Of a DNA stretch of 64,000 nucleotides, positions 23,437 through 32,749 are shown in pieces. Both the position numbers and the translations under genes were made by a program. Under the pieces are notes generated by a model, which saw nothing but the letters and a program-made list of their open reading frames with translations, was not told where the DNA came from and did not search any database. Source of the stretch: Alloacidobacterium sp035547425 (lineage in GTDB: Bacteria; Acidobacteriota; Terriglobia; Terriglobales; Acidobacteriaceae); the NCBI GenBank assembly GCA_035547425.1, contig DASZUU010000049.1, forward strand, positions 1 to 64,000. The letters are read 5' to 3'. The stretch's first letter is position 1, and each line of letters starts with the position of its first letter.

Positions 23437-24621
23437 ATGTCCGGAAAAAATCTGTCTTCGTGTTTGCTTTCGTTTTGTCTGTTGGCGGCTCCTGTCGCTC
23501 TTGCGCAGTCCTCACAACTTGCAGCTACGCCGCCCATGGGCTGGAACAGCTGGAATCATTTTGCTGAAAAGGTGACGGACGCAGATGTGCGCGCCGCTGC
23601 CGACGCCCTCGTATCCAGCGGCATGCGCGATGCCGGCTATATCTACGTGAACATCGATGACACCTGGGAAGCCGGTCGCGACGCCCAAGGCAATATCCAG
23701 ACGAATAGCAAATTTCCGGACATGAAGGCGCTGGCCGATTACGTGCACTCCAAGGGATTGAAGCTGGGCATCTATTCTTCGCCCGGCCCCAAGACCTGCG
23801 CCGGTTACGAAGGCAGCTACCAGCACGAAGCGCAGGACGCAAAGACCTACGCTGCCTGGGGAATAGACTATCTGAAGTATGACCAGTGCAGTTATGGCGA
23901 GATCATCAGGAAGGAAGCAGGCAATGACCGTGCCAAGGCTTTCGCCATGCAAAAGACTGCCTATGACAAGATGTACAAGGCTCTGAAGGCCACAGGCCGT
24001 CCCATTGTCTTCAGCATGTGCCAGTATGGCCTTAATAATGTCTGGGAATGGGGACCGCAAGTAGGCGGCAATCTTTGGCGCACCACCGGCGACATCAACG
24101 ACCACTACATGCGCATGGAGCAGATTGGATTTTCGCAGGCCGGGCTCTCGAAATATGCCGGGCCGGGCCATTGGAACGATCCCGACATGCTTGAAGTGGG
24201 CAATGGCGGCATGACCGATGACGAGTATCACCTGCACATGACGTTGTGGGCGATTCTGGCAGCTCCGCTGCTTGCCGGAAACGACCTGAGCAAGATGAGC
24301 CCCGAAACGCTGGCCATTCTGACAAACAAGGAAGTCATTGCGGTCGATCAGGATAAGCTCGGCAAGCAGGGCGACCGCGTGTGGGCTGAGGGACCGAGTG
24401 AAATCTGGGCTAAGCCGCTCTCCGGCGGCGCCAAGGCCGTCGCTCTCTTCAACCGCGCCGACTCCGCTCGTCCGATTACGCTCAAGCTCAAGGATGTCGG
24501 CTTCGGTGCAAACGCAAAGCTGCGTGATCTATGGGCAGGCAAAGATGTGACTGCCGCCAATGGCGAATACACCGTGCTGATTCCCCGTCACGGCACCGTA
24601 CTGCTGAAGGTCAGCAAATAA
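23437..24621 (+). CDS. GH27 alpha-galactosidase, secreted
   Basis: 394 residues with a signal peptide (LSSCLLSFCLLAAPVALAQ). The barrel begins at PPMGWNSWN (34-40). The nucleophile is D149 in YLKYDQCSYG. The acid/base candidate is D219 in TTGDIND, followed by GHWNDPDMLEVGN (about 245-256). A C-terminal beta domain ends in HGTVLLKVS. The enzyme removes terminal alpha-galactose (melibiose, galactomannan side chains). ATG 23437 is chosen at the signal peptide; AAGGAG is 15 bases upstream, rather far. A large terminator hairpin follows, then a GH38 gene. Confidence 0.94.
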   Translation: MSGKNLSSCLLSFCLLAAPVALAQSSQLAATPPMGWNSWNHFAEKVTDADVRAAADALVSSGMRDAGYIYVNIDDTWEAGRDAQGNIQTNSKFPDMKALADYVHSKGLKLGIYSSPGPKTCAGYEGSYQHEAQDAKTYAAWGIDYLKYDQCSYGEIIRKEAGNDRAKAFAMQKTAYDKMYKALKATGRPIVFSMCQYGLNNVWEWGPQVGGNLWRTTGDINDHYMRMEQIGFSQAGLSKYAGPGHWNDPDMLEVGNGGMTDDEYHLHMTLWAILAAPLLAGNDLSKMSPETLAILTNKEVIAVDQDKLGKQGDRVWAEGPSEIWAKPLSGGAKAVALFNRADSARPITLKLKDVGFGANAKLRDLWAGKDVTAANGEYTVLIPRHGTVLLKVSK

Positions 24622-24638
24622 CAGATGCAAACCCGCCA

Positions 24639-24687
24639 ATTCGCGGCGAGAAAATGCGAAAGCTTTCTCGCCGCGAATCGGTTTTAC
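24639..24687 (+). terminator. terminator of the GH27 gene
   Basis: 15-bp perfect stem ATTCGCGGCGAGAAA / TTTCTCGCCGCGAAT (24639-24653 with 24664-24678), then CGGTTTTACTT. Confidence 0.75.
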
Positions 24688-24783
24688 TTCCTGTTGTGTC
24701 CGCCTGCGTGCGCGTGCAAAAAGCTACAGCCTCCATGTACGATGGTTTGAACTTTTGGAATCGCTACCATTTGTGGAGCCTGC

Positions 24784-27700
24784 ATGCTGCTTAGGTTTGG
24801 TGTCCTTTTTCTTGCGCTCATCGGAACATCTTTTTTCAGCACGCTTGCGCAAACGGCGCAAACCGTTTGGCGCATCGGCGCATTCGATCGCTCTTCCGCC
24901 GAATTTGCGGACGGCTCTCCGCAGAAGCCGGTAAATTTTGCCGCAGACCGCGATCCAGCCAAAAATTGGTACGGCTATGCCGCAGCATCCTTTGCCGGAC
25001 ACGCCGATGCGGGCGCGGCTCCGCAAACTGTCCGGTTTTCGTTAAAAGAAAAACCATCGGCTACTTATCGCCTGCATGTTTCTCTGCTCATCGAGCACTC
25101 CAGCGTACCTGCGCTTCGCATAGCCATCAACGGACGCTCCGGCATCTTCTACCTGCATCCTGAGCTGGACTACAGTATGGGCGACACCATGGCCGCCTTC
25201 TTCCCCGCATACGCGCATGCCGCTGTCGAATTTGATTTTCCCGGAAATTTTTTGCATCCCGGCACAAACAGCATTGCCTTCCAGGCTGTAGCCACCGCCG
25301 ACAAAGGTGTTCCCGATGCAGGCTTCAACTACGACGCGATCGAGTTGGAGGCAGCTCCGAAGGCATACTCAACTTCAGCGGCGAAGATTGAACCGACCAT
25401 CTTTTATAAGCAGGACGGAAGCAAGCTCACGGAACGCGTCGATGTATTTGTGCGCTACCTTCAGCGACCGCATTCAGGAAAAGTGGAGCTGGAGATTGCA
25501 GGCAGGCACTTCTCTGCCGCTCTCAATGGAGATCAGGATTTTGGTGAAGAGCGGCTGTCCTTGCAGGTGCCGGAGTTTCCCGCGAATACGCCGGCTCGGC
25601 TTACTACAAACGTGGATGGTCACACGGCGCATTTGGAGCAAGTCATCAACCCGCAAAAGAAGTGGACGCTCTTCCTCGTCCCGCATGTGCATCTCGATGT
25701 CGGCTATAGTGATTATCAGGCGAAAGTCACTGCCATCCAGAGCCGCATCCTCGATGAAGCAATGGACCTGACCGCAAAGCATCCGGCATTTCGCTTCAGC
25801 ACCGATGGCGCATGGAATCTGGAGCAATATCTGAACACGCGCACACCGCAGGAAAAGCAACGTCTCCTGCAAGCGATTCAGCAACAGCAGGTTTACATCC
25901 CGGCGCAGTATGCCAATGTGCTTACCGGCTTTCCAACCGCCGAAACGCTGATTCGTTCACTCTACCCCAGCGCGAACTTTAGCCGCGAGCACGGTACTCC
26001 GTTCAACTACGCCAACATCACCGACGTTCCTTCGTACTCGTGGTCCTACGCATCCGTACTGGCAGCCGCAGGCATCCAGTATTTCCTTGCCGGAAGCAAC
26101 AACGACCGCGCTCCCGTTCTGCTGCAAGGCCATTTGAATGAGAAGTCGCCGATGTACTGGGAAGGCCCTGACGGCAAAAAAGTATTGTTCTGGTACTCGC
26201 GACACTACATGCAAATGCAATTCATGTTCGGTCTGCCTCCTCTGGCGGAGACGGGTGAAGAAGTTGTGCCTCTCTTCCTGCAGATGTACCAGCGTCCGAG
26301 CTATCGCGCTCATGCGGCCATTCTCTTCGGCACGCAGGTAGAGAACACCGATCTCTTTCCGCAACAGGCCGAGTTGGCCGATCAATGGAACGGCCTCTAC
26401 GCCTATCCGCACATCCAATACTCCGGCTTCCACGACGCGCTGGCCGAGATCGCAAAGCAGCTCGGCGACGCCATTCCGACCGTGCGCGGCGACGGCGGCC
26501 CTTACTGGGAAGACGGCATCGGCTCCGACGCATTCTATGCGGCCATGGAGCGTGACAACGAAAGCCGCGCGCCGTCGGCGGAAAAGCTGGCAACCATCAG
26601 CTCGCTCGTGAATCCGCGCATTGCCGTCGATCACGATGCGCTCCATCAAATGTGGAACAACATGGTGCTCATGGACGAGCACACATGGCTTTCATGGAAC
26701 AGCGTCTCCGACCCCGACAGCAATCAGGCTAAGGAGCAGCTGCGGGTAAAAGACTCCCGCGCCGTCACCGCGGCAGAACTGCGCGATCATCTGCTGCGCG
26801 GCAGCATGGCCACAATCGCCGATTCAATAGCAGCCGGTGTGGGCAGTGTCATCGTCTTCAATCCGTTGAATTGGAAGCGCGATGGCGTCGTGAGCTTCGA
26901 TCTCGACAAAGGCTATGAGATTGTCGACCGCGGAACAGATCAGCCGGTGGCCGTCACGCCCGTGCACGAAGGCCCGAACTTCCAGCGCGTCGAGTTTGTA
27001 GCCAAAGATGTGCCGCCCGTCGGATACAAGGTCTACAGCCTGCGCCGCGCCTCCACACCTGCTACGCAGTCCAAACTCGACAGCACGACCACTCTTGAAA
27101 GCCGGTACTATCGCATTGAGCTCGATCCCGCTTCCGGCGCTGTGCGCGGCATTTTCGATAAGCAGCTTCAAAAAGAGCTGGTAGACAAAGAGAGCCCCTA
27201 TCGCTTCGGCCAGTACGTTTACGTCAGTGGCGGAGATAACGCGCCCAACAGCGTCCTGCAATATCGCGTTGTCTCCCCCCGGCCTGAGCTTACGGTACAT
27301 CCGGCAGAACAGGGCCGCCTTGTCTCAGTAGAGCGTACAGCCTACGGATGGTGCGCGCATCTGGAAAGCTCGGCAGAGAACACGCCGAAGATAGCGAGTG
27401 AAATTCGTCTCTTCGAGAACGAAAAGAAAATCGAATTCATCGAAGACATAAACAAAAAAGAAGTACTCGCCAAAGAAGCGGTTTACTTCGCCTTCCCCTT
27501 CGCCATGACGCATCCGCAATTCCAGTACGAAATCCAGAACGGCGTCGTCGATCCGGCAAAGGATATGTATCCCGGCGCCGGGCATGAGTGGTTTTCCGTG
27601 CAGCACTGGGTTTCTGTCCAGCAGGACGGTGTCTCCGGCACGGTGATGCCGCTTGACACACCGCTGCTCACGCTAGGCGACATCAACCGCGGCGTATGGC

Positions 27701-28239
27701 CTACGGAATTCGGCACGCGTCCCGGAAGCATCTTCGCCTATGCCATGAACAATTACTGGCATACAAACTACCGCGCCGCCCAAGGCGGAGATTTCCGCTT
27801 CCGCTTCGTCATCACCAGCGACACCACCACCGATGCCCAGGCATTGAGCCGTATGGGCTGGCAGGAAATGACACCGCTCGAAGTGGACGAAATTCGTTCA
27901 CAGGACAAGGCGCTCGACCTGCCGCGTCCTCTGGACGGAAAACAGGCCAGCTTTCTTGAAGTTAACGATCCAAGCCTCGTCCTCGATACCTGGAAGCCGG
28001 CTGAAGACGGAGACGGCACTATCCTGCGTCTGCTCGATCTCGGCGGCAAAACGCGCACCGTTTCCGTGAGCACGCCTTTGCTGGCTCTGCATAAAGTTAC
28101 GGAAACAGATGCGGTCGAACGCGACCAGAAGCCGCTCCCGTTGCAGGGAAAGGATGGTTTTACTGTCGAGGTGCATCCGCATGAAATTGTGACCATCCGG
28201 CTCAATGGCGATGGAAGGCTGCGTGCGCCGGTAGAATAA
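24784..28239 (+). CDS. secreted GH38 alpha-mannosidase-like enzyme with N-terminal RG-lyase-type domain
   Basis: 1151 residues with a signal peptide (LLRFGVLFLALIGTSFFSTLAQ). Residues about 25-200 (TVWRIGAFDRSSAEFADG...) look like the C-terminal sandwich of rhamnogalacturonan lyases (PL4-type), here placed at the front. The GH38 core follows: metal site HVHLDVGY (H303, D305), a DGAWNLEQYL block with D341 where the family has its nucleophile Asp, and D-E-H-T-W (H633) as the third ligand. The C-terminal half is the large GH38 beta domain. The family hydrolyses alpha-mannosides; divergence at the nucleophile block makes the substrate uncertain. It lies 162 bases after the GH27 gene on the same strand, behind that gene's terminator. 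Confidence 0.85.
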   Translation: MLLRFGVLFLALIGTSFFSTLAQTAQTVWRIGAFDRSSAEFADGSPQKPVNFAADRDPAKNWYGYAAASFAGHADAGAAPQTVRFSLKEKPSATYRLHVSLLIEHSSVPALRIAINGRSGIFYLHPELDYSMGDTMAAFFPAYAHAAVEFDFPGNFLHPGTNSIAFQAVATADKGVPDAGFNYDAIELEAAPKAYSTSAAKIEPTIFYKQDGSKLTERVDVFVRYLQRPHSGKVELEIAGRHFSAALNGDQDFGEERLSLQVPEFPANTPARLTTNVDGHTAHLEQVINPQKKWTLFLVPHVHLDVGYSDYQAKVTAIQSRILDEAMDLTAKHPAFRFSTDGAWNLEQYLNTRTPQEKQRLLQAIQQQQVYIPAQYANVLTGFPTAETLIRSLYPSANFSREHGTPFNYANITDVPSYSWSYASVLAAAGIQYFLAGSNNDRAPVLLQGHLNEKSPMYWEGPDGKKVLFWYSRHYMQMQFMFGLPPLAETGEEVVPLFLQMYQRPSYRAHAAILFGTQVENTDLFPQQAELADQWNGLYAYPHIQYSGFHDALAEIAKQLGDAIPTVRGDGGPYWEDGIGSDAFYAAMERDNESRAPSAEKLATISSLVNPRIAVDHDALHQMWNNMVLMDEHTWLSWNSVSDPDSNQAKEQLRVKDSRAVTAAELRDHLLRGSMATIADSIAAGVGSVIVFNPLNWKRDGVVSFDLDKGYEIVDRGTDQPVAVTPVHEGPNFQRVEFVAKDVPPVGYKVYSLRRASTPATQSKLDSTTTLESRYYRIELDPASGAVRGIFDKQLQKELVDKESPYRFGQYVYVSGGDNAPNSVLQYRVVSPRPELTVHPAEQGRLVSVERTAYGWCAHLESSAENTPKIASEIRLFENEKKIEFIEDINKKEVLAKEAVYFAFPFAMTHPQFQYEIQNGVVDPAKDMYPGAGHEWFSVQHWVSVQQDGVSGTVMPLDTPLLTLGDINRGVWPTEFGTRPGSIFAYAMNNYWHTNYRAAQGGDFRFRFVITSDTTTDAQALSRMGWQEMTPLEVDEIRSQDKALDLPRPLDGKQASFLEVNDPSLVLDTWKPAEDGDGTILRLLDLGGKTRTVSVSTPLLALHKVTETDAVERDQKPLPLQGKDGFTVEVHPHEIVTIRLNGDGRLRAPVE

Positions 28240-28353
28240 GTGTCAGCAGGGCGTGGGGAAGAAATGAGCGCTTTGCTGGCGCGCCGCGTCTTACTCATTT
28301 AGGATTTTTCTCGACGGCTGTCTTTTGGCAGCCACGGGAAGAGCACACGACTC

Positions 28354-28878
28354 ATGATTGATCTTCTGATGCAAAAGCCCTCGAACCGCCGCAGGCGGCA
28401 AGCCGGATTCACCCTGATGGAGCTGCTGATCGTAATTTCGATCATGCTGATCCTCATGCTCATCGCCATTCCCAACATGCTCAACCTCCGTAGCCAGGCG
28501 AATGAAACCTCTGCTATCCAGTCTCTGCGCGCCATTTATCAAGCGCAGATTCAGTATCAGACCAATTATCCGGCCAACGGATTTGCCTGCTCGCTGCAGG
28601 CGCTTGGCGGCGAGAGCAGCTCCGGGCCGCCGAGCGCGACGAACGCGCAGTTGCTCCAGCACGATCTCACAGTAGGCGTGAAGGCCGGCTATACCTTCAA
28701 CATCGTCAACTGCTCAAAGACAACGGTGAACAATCAGGATATGTATACCAGCTACGAAGCCACTGCTGTTCCGCAGGCCGTCGGCAAGACCGGCCATCGC
28801 GGCTTCTGCATCGATATGACAGGAGAAATTAAGGCCGATCCGGCGGGTGGCACGAATTGCACCGTTCCGTTACAGTAG
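28354..28878 (+). CDS. type IV pilin / type II secretion major pseudopilin-like protein
   Basis: 174 residues. Class III signal RRRRQAG^FTLMELLIVISIMLILMLIAIPN: cleavage after Gly, Phe at +1 and the required Glu at +5. The hydrophobic helix is followed by a globular part with paired cysteines (FACSLQAL, IVNCSK, GFCIDM, GTNCTV). The later NETSAIQSLRAIYQAQIQYQTNYPANGF matches GspG/PilA layouts common in acidobacteria. ATG 28354 is used; a second ATG (28369) is possible. It is 7.5 kb from the pilus machinery operon at 36429. Confidence 0.9.
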   Translation: MIDLLMQKPSNRRRRQAGFTLMELLIVISIMLILMLIAIPNMLNLRSQANETSAIQSLRAIYQAQIQYQTNYPANGFACSLQALGGESSSGPPSATNAQLLQHDLTVGVKAGYTFNIVNCSKTTVNNQDMYTSYEATAVPQAVGKTGHRGFCIDMTGEIKADPAGGTNCTVPLQ

Positions 28879-28892
28879 CTCAGCATAAATCC

Positions 28893-28940
28893 GGGTGCCC
28901 CATCCTGACCCTGAACGTAGTGAAGGGGAAGGGTGGGGTT
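28893..28940. repeat. GGTGCCCCAT-type intergenic repeat
   Basis: Bounded by GGGTGCCCCATCCT and AAGGGTGGGG, an imperfect palindrome with CCTGAACGTAGTGAAGGG inside. It is similar to 36234-36265 and, at its outer part, to 8285-8322. It sits between the pilin stop and the lolA start. Confidence 0.55.
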
Positions 28941-28964
28941 CACTCCAATAGAGCCGCAACTAGA

Positions 28965-29633
28965 GTGAAAAAATTATCTCGATCCAGTTTCCGGAAGCTT
29001 CTTACTGCTTTACTCTTTCTTTTTCCGGCATCCGCCATCCATGCGCAAACTCCCACTGCCGAGGCCTTTGCAGCGCTCGTAGACAAGCACTATAACGCCC
29101 TCCATTCCTTATCCGTGCATTTCACGCAAAAATATGACGGCATGGGAATGCACCGCGTAGAGAGCGGCATATTGCTGCTGCAAAAGCCGGGCAAGATGCG
29201 GTGGACCTACTCCCAGCCGCAAGGCAAGCTCTTTGTGCTCGACGGGCACGATGCCTACTTCTATTCTCCCGGCGATACGGAAATTCCCCGCGTACCGGCG
29301 AAGAAACTCGACGATCTCCGCTCTCCTCTGCGCTTTTTATTAGGGCATACGCAGCTCGCAAAAGAGCTAGCCCATCTTCAAATCACCCCGGCGCAGAACG
29401 GAGCGTATACGCTCTCCGGCATTCCCAAAAATATGGAGCAGCGCATCGCCACCTTTTCGATTACTGCCAGTTCCGATGGAGTGATCGAGTCCATGCGCAT
29501 CGAAGAAACAGACGGAGCCATCAACACCTTTGCCTTCGCAGGCGAGCAGCCGAATGCTCCGGCGAGCAACGCCGATTTTGTCTTTCATCCGCCTGCCGGG
29601 GCGCACATCATCGAAGGTGCGCCACCGATCTAG
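28965..29633 (+). CDS. lolA: outer-membrane lipoprotein carrier LolA-like protein
   Basis: 222 residues from a GTG start that begins a clean signal peptide (KKLSRSSFRKLLTALLFLFPASAIHAQ). The mature protein has LHSLSVHFTQKYDG, then VESGILLLQKPGKMRWTY and PQGKLFVLDGHDAYFYSP, the LolA beta-barrel features. LolA ferries lipoproteins from LolCDE to the outer membrane. Longer frames upstream read through the intergenic repeat and are rejected. Its stop overlaps the convergent neighbour by 4 bases. Confidence 0.87.
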   Translation: MKKLSRSSFRKLLTALLFLFPASAIHAQTPTAEAFAALVDKHYNALHSLSVHFTQKYDGMGMHRVESGILLLQKPGKMRWTYSQPQGKLFVLDGHDAYFYSPGDTEIPRVPAKKLDDLRSPLRFLLGHTQLAKELAHLQITPAQNGAYTLSGIPKNMEQRIATFSITASSDGVIESMRIEETDGAINTFAFAGEQPNAPASNADFVFHPPAGAHIIEGAPPI

Positions 29634-29977
29634 TTCTGTTTATCGATGTCTTCAAAGGCAAAGCGGCCTAAATAGAACGGGTGCGATATCTGCGGCTTCG
29701 AGTCCACCGGATTCCACGGATAGGTGTCCGGTGTGTTCGTAGGGAATCCCCACACTTTACCTGTGCGCATATCCACAACTACGCGCCCATAGAGTTGCTT
29801 GCTGCCATCGGATGAGCGCAGCATCTGCGTCCCCGGCTCGAAATAGAGCGGATAAGAATAAACGCCGGATGCCTGTGCATGCGCCGCTCCCGGAGCGATA
29901 TAAGGCCTGGCGGCAATCGAAACCAGGGCGGCGGCAATTACAGTCAGCAGAGCATTCTGAAACGAAATTTTCTTCAT
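29630..29977 (-). CDS. small secreted protein of unknown function
   Basis: 115 residues. ATG 29977 with GAGG 9 bases upstream opens a signal peptide (KKISFQNALLTVIAAALVSIAARPYIAP). The mature part YSYPLYFEPGTQMLRSSDGSKQLYGRVVVDMRTGKVWGFPTNT looks like a small beta protein. 'VVVDMRTGKVWGFPTN' is the recognisable block, known to me only as hypothetical. It overlaps lolA tail to tail. Confidence 0.7.
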   Translation of the reverse strand: MKKISFQNALLTVIAAALVSIAARPYIAPGAAHAQASGVYSYPLYFEPGTQMLRSSDGSKQLYGRVVVDMRTGKVWGFPTNTPDTYPWNPVDSKPQISHPFYLGRFAFEDIDKQN

Positions 29978-30100
29978 GAAAACGCCTCGCAGCAATTTTA
30001 AGACGCTTTCCGTGCGTAGCGGCTGCACAGCGCTTTATATCTGCCGGTTGTTATAAGCGCGCGATCATTCCCATGATCCTTTCCTGCAATCCGTTGCGCA

Positions 30101-32524
30101 TTATTCTGCGCGCAGCGCCTTCACCGGATCGATAGCCGCCGCGCGTCGTGCCGGCAACCACGTCCCGACAACAGCCAGCAATGGCAAAATGCACGCAGCG
30201 GCAATGATCGTCACCGGATCATGCTGCGAAGTATGAATCAGCTCTCCTCTGGCAAATCGCCCGGCGAAGAAAGCGAGCGGCAGGCCCGCCGCTACGCCGA
30301 TCAGCGCCAGCACGCAGGCATGCCGCAACACCAGCCACATCACTTTGCCGCGATCCGCGCCCAGCGCCATGCGAATGCCGATTTCCTGTGTGCGCTGCGA
30401 AGTCACAAACGACAGCACTCCGTAAATGCCCACCAGCGAAAGCACCAGCGCCGCAGCCGCGAATGTACCAAACAGCGCCAGAGCAAACCGCGGTCCCGCA
30501 TAACCATACATGTCCAGCATCTGCCGAAGACTCATAGTCGCCACAATCGGCTGATCCTTGTCGATGGAATACACCGCCTGGCGCACGGGATTCACAAGGT
30601 CATCGGCCGGCAGCGATGTCTCCACAATCAACGCGCTGTCCGCCTCCGGCGCGATCGTGTACGGCATAAAAATGTGCGGATAATCCTCACGGAATCCGGC
30701 GAATTGCGGCACATTGCTCACCTCGCCGACAATCGTAAAGGTATCGTCCTGCAATTTGTTTTTGCCGTCCGGCTTAAATTCCGGCAGGCGCACCGTGCGG
30801 CCCAGCACATTTTGCCCGTTGAAGTAGCGCTGGGCGAAATTCTCCGTCACTATAATCTCGTGCGCCTTCTCCTCCATCTCACGCTCGTCGAGAGAATGCC
30901 CCTGCAACGTTTTGCTGCCCGTCATCTGCAGGTAGGCCGGGCTTGTCAGATGAATATTGGTGAAGCGCTTGTCTACCGGCTGCCCGGCAATCTGCGCGTG
31001 GTCGCCATACATATCCAAAAATGGAAAGGCAGCATCCACCGTGGCATTCGTCACTCCCGGCAGCGCACGAACCTTCTCCATCAGCGCCTGAAAGAACCGT
31101 GCATGGCTCTCCGCCGTGGGATAGCGTTCCTTCGTCAGCGGAATCCGCAGCATCAGCGTGTGCTCCGGCGAAAACGGCACCGGAGCATTCTCGACCGCCA
31201 TCAGCGAGCGCACCATCAGCCCTGCCAGCATCAGCAGCGCCAGCGACAACGCCACCTCCGTCACCACAAACCCGCTTAACAGCCTGCGCTGCGCCCGGCT
31301 CCCGGAAGACCGCACACTGTTCAGCGCCGCAGCCAGTCGCGGATTCGCGCTATGCCATGCCGGAGCTAGCCCGAAGATCAGCACCGTTACCAGCGCCACT
31401 CCAATCGACACCAGCAGCACCGGCACATTCATCGTCACCACCGCTTCATCCGGAATCGTCTCCGCCGGAACAATCCGCAGCGTCGCCTGCAGCCCCGCAT
31501 ACGCAAACGCCAGCGCCAACGGCATGGCAATTGCCGCCAGCAGCAGCGACTCCGTTAGCGCATATCGCGCCAGCCGCATGCGCGAAGCCCCAATCGCCGC
31601 CCGCACCACAAATTCATGCTCGCGGTTCACCGCTCGCGCCAGCAGCAGGCTCGATACATTCACGCACGCAATCAGCAGCAGTACGCCCACCGCTCCTAGC
31701 AACAGATACAGCGTGCTCGCCAGCCCCGACTGGAACATCTGGTCAAACGGCAAAATTCCCGTCCGCAAATCTTTCGGAAACGCATATGGATCAGTCCTGG
31801 CAAAATCCTGGAAGATCGGCATCAACTCAGCCGAAGCCTGCGCCTCAGTCACGCCCGGCTTCAAACGCCCCACCAGCGCAAAGTAGCGCTGGCCATGCAC
31901 TTCTTGCTGATTCGTAATCTCAATCGGCAGGTACACGTCGCCGCCGCGCCACAAAAACCGCGGAGGCATCACGCCAATCACCGTGCGTGCATGCCCATCC
32001 AGCATCAGCACCTTGCCCAGCACCGACGCGCTTCCGCCAAAATGCGCCTGCCAGTACCGATAGCTCAGCAGCGCCACTTCGCCGTGACCCGGCTGCACAT
32101 CGCTCTCCGTCGATGCCCGTCCAAGAATCGGCTGCACTCCCAGCACGTCGAAGGTATTCGCCGTAATGTAATTGCCCCGAATCCGCTGCGGCTCCGTCCC
32201 ACCCGTCATCACCACATTGCTGATTGTCGAAGCCGTCACTCCGCTGAAGATGTCCGTCTTCTGCGCAATCTCGTTGAACTGCGCGCCGTTATAAACATTC
32301 CACCCGCATCCCCACGGCCACTCCGACGAGCACAACTTCGGTGTAGCCAGCGTATGCACGTCCTTGTAAGGAAACGGATCGATCAGCACGCCGTACGCCA
32401 CGCTGAACACAGCCGTCGTTGCCCCAATGCCGAGCGCAAGGGTAAGAATCGCCGTCAGCGCGAAACCGGGATTTTTGCGCAATTGACGAAAAGCGTGGCG
32501 AAGGTCATGACTGAGAACCTGCAT
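30101..32524 (-). CDS. MacB-like ABC permease, acidobacterial ADOP type
   Basis: 807 residues in two halves, each an FtsX/MacB-type unit with a MacB periplasmic core domain. The N-terminus HDLRHAFRQLRKNPGFALTAILTLALGIGATTAVFS and the C-terminus LPARRAAAIDPVKALRAE are hallmarks of the acidobacterial duplicated orphan permease family. The permease repeats carry SSLLLARAVNREHEFVVRAAIGASR and SFVTSQRTQEIGIRMALGADRGK. No ATPase gene adjoins it, as is usual for these 'orphan' permeases. The transported substrate is unknown. It is divergent from the GH3 gene. Confidence 0.93.
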   Translation of the reverse strand: MQVLSHDLRHAFRQLRKNPGFALTAILTLALGIGATTAVFSVAYGVLIDPFPYKDVHTLATPKLCSSEWPWGCGWNVYNGAQFNEIAQKTDIFSGVTASTISNVVMTGGTEPQRIRGNYITANTFDVLGVQPILGRASTESDVQPGHGEVALLSYRYWQAHFGGSASVLGKVLMLDGHARTVIGVMPPRFLWRGGDVYLPIEITNQQEVHGQRYFALVGRLKPGVTEAQASAELMPIFQDFARTDPYAFPKDLRTGILPFDQMFQSGLASTLYLLLGAVGVLLLIACVNVSSLLLARAVNREHEFVVRAAIGASRMRLARYALTESLLLAAIAMPLALAFAYAGLQATLRIVPAETIPDEAVVTMNVPVLLVSIGVALVTVLIFGLAPAWHSANPRLAAALNSVRSSGSRAQRRLLSGFVVTEVALSLALLMLAGLMVRSLMAVENAPVPFSPEHTLMLRIPLTKERYPTAESHARFFQALMEKVRALPGVTNATVDAAFPFLDMYGDHAQIAGQPVDKRFTNIHLTSPAYLQMTGSKTLQGHSLDEREMEEKAHEIIVTENFAQRYFNGQNVLGRTVRLPEFKPDGKNKLQDDTFTIVGEVSNVPQFAGFREDYPHIFMPYTIAPEADSALIVETSLPADDLVNPVRQAVYSIDKDQPIVATMSLRQMLDMYGYAGPRFALALFGTFAAAALVLSLVGIYGVLSFVTSQRTQEIGIRMALGADRGKVMWLVLRHACVLALIGVAAGLPLAFFAGRFARGELIHTSQHDPVTIIAAACILPLLAVVGTWLPARRAAAIDPVKALRAE

Positions 32525-32687
32525 CGGCTCACCTCGGGAAGGCAGATGCCAGCCATCCTATCGTAAGTACCTCATAAAGAGACAGTTTCCAAAATAAGTA
32601 GGATATCCTTGGAATGCAGACAATCGATTGACTGCAACATGTTAAGGGATAATTTTCAGCTTTGCAGGTTTAGTAAATCGTTTGAGC

Positions 32688-32717
32688 TTGACGGTTTTGT
32701 TTCCATCCTTTTAGCAT
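32688..32717 (+). promoter_or_regulatory. probable promoter of the GH3 gene
   Basis: TTGACG at 32688-32693 and TAGCAT at 32712-32717 with an 18-base spacer, 33 bases before the start codon. GAGGGAG precedes the ATG. Confidence 0.5.
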
Positions 32718-32749
32718 GGCCACGCGATTGAATATTTTGAGGGAGTAAC

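Noticed and set aside
28857..28964. 36-residue N-terminal extension of LolA
   Set aside because: It is translated intergenic repeat sequence; the GTG at 28965 begins a typical signal peptide.
30221..31917. two long plus-strand frames over the ADOP permease
   Set aside because: Arg/His- or Ser/Pro-rich low-complexity translations without motifs; the permease frame is unmistakable.
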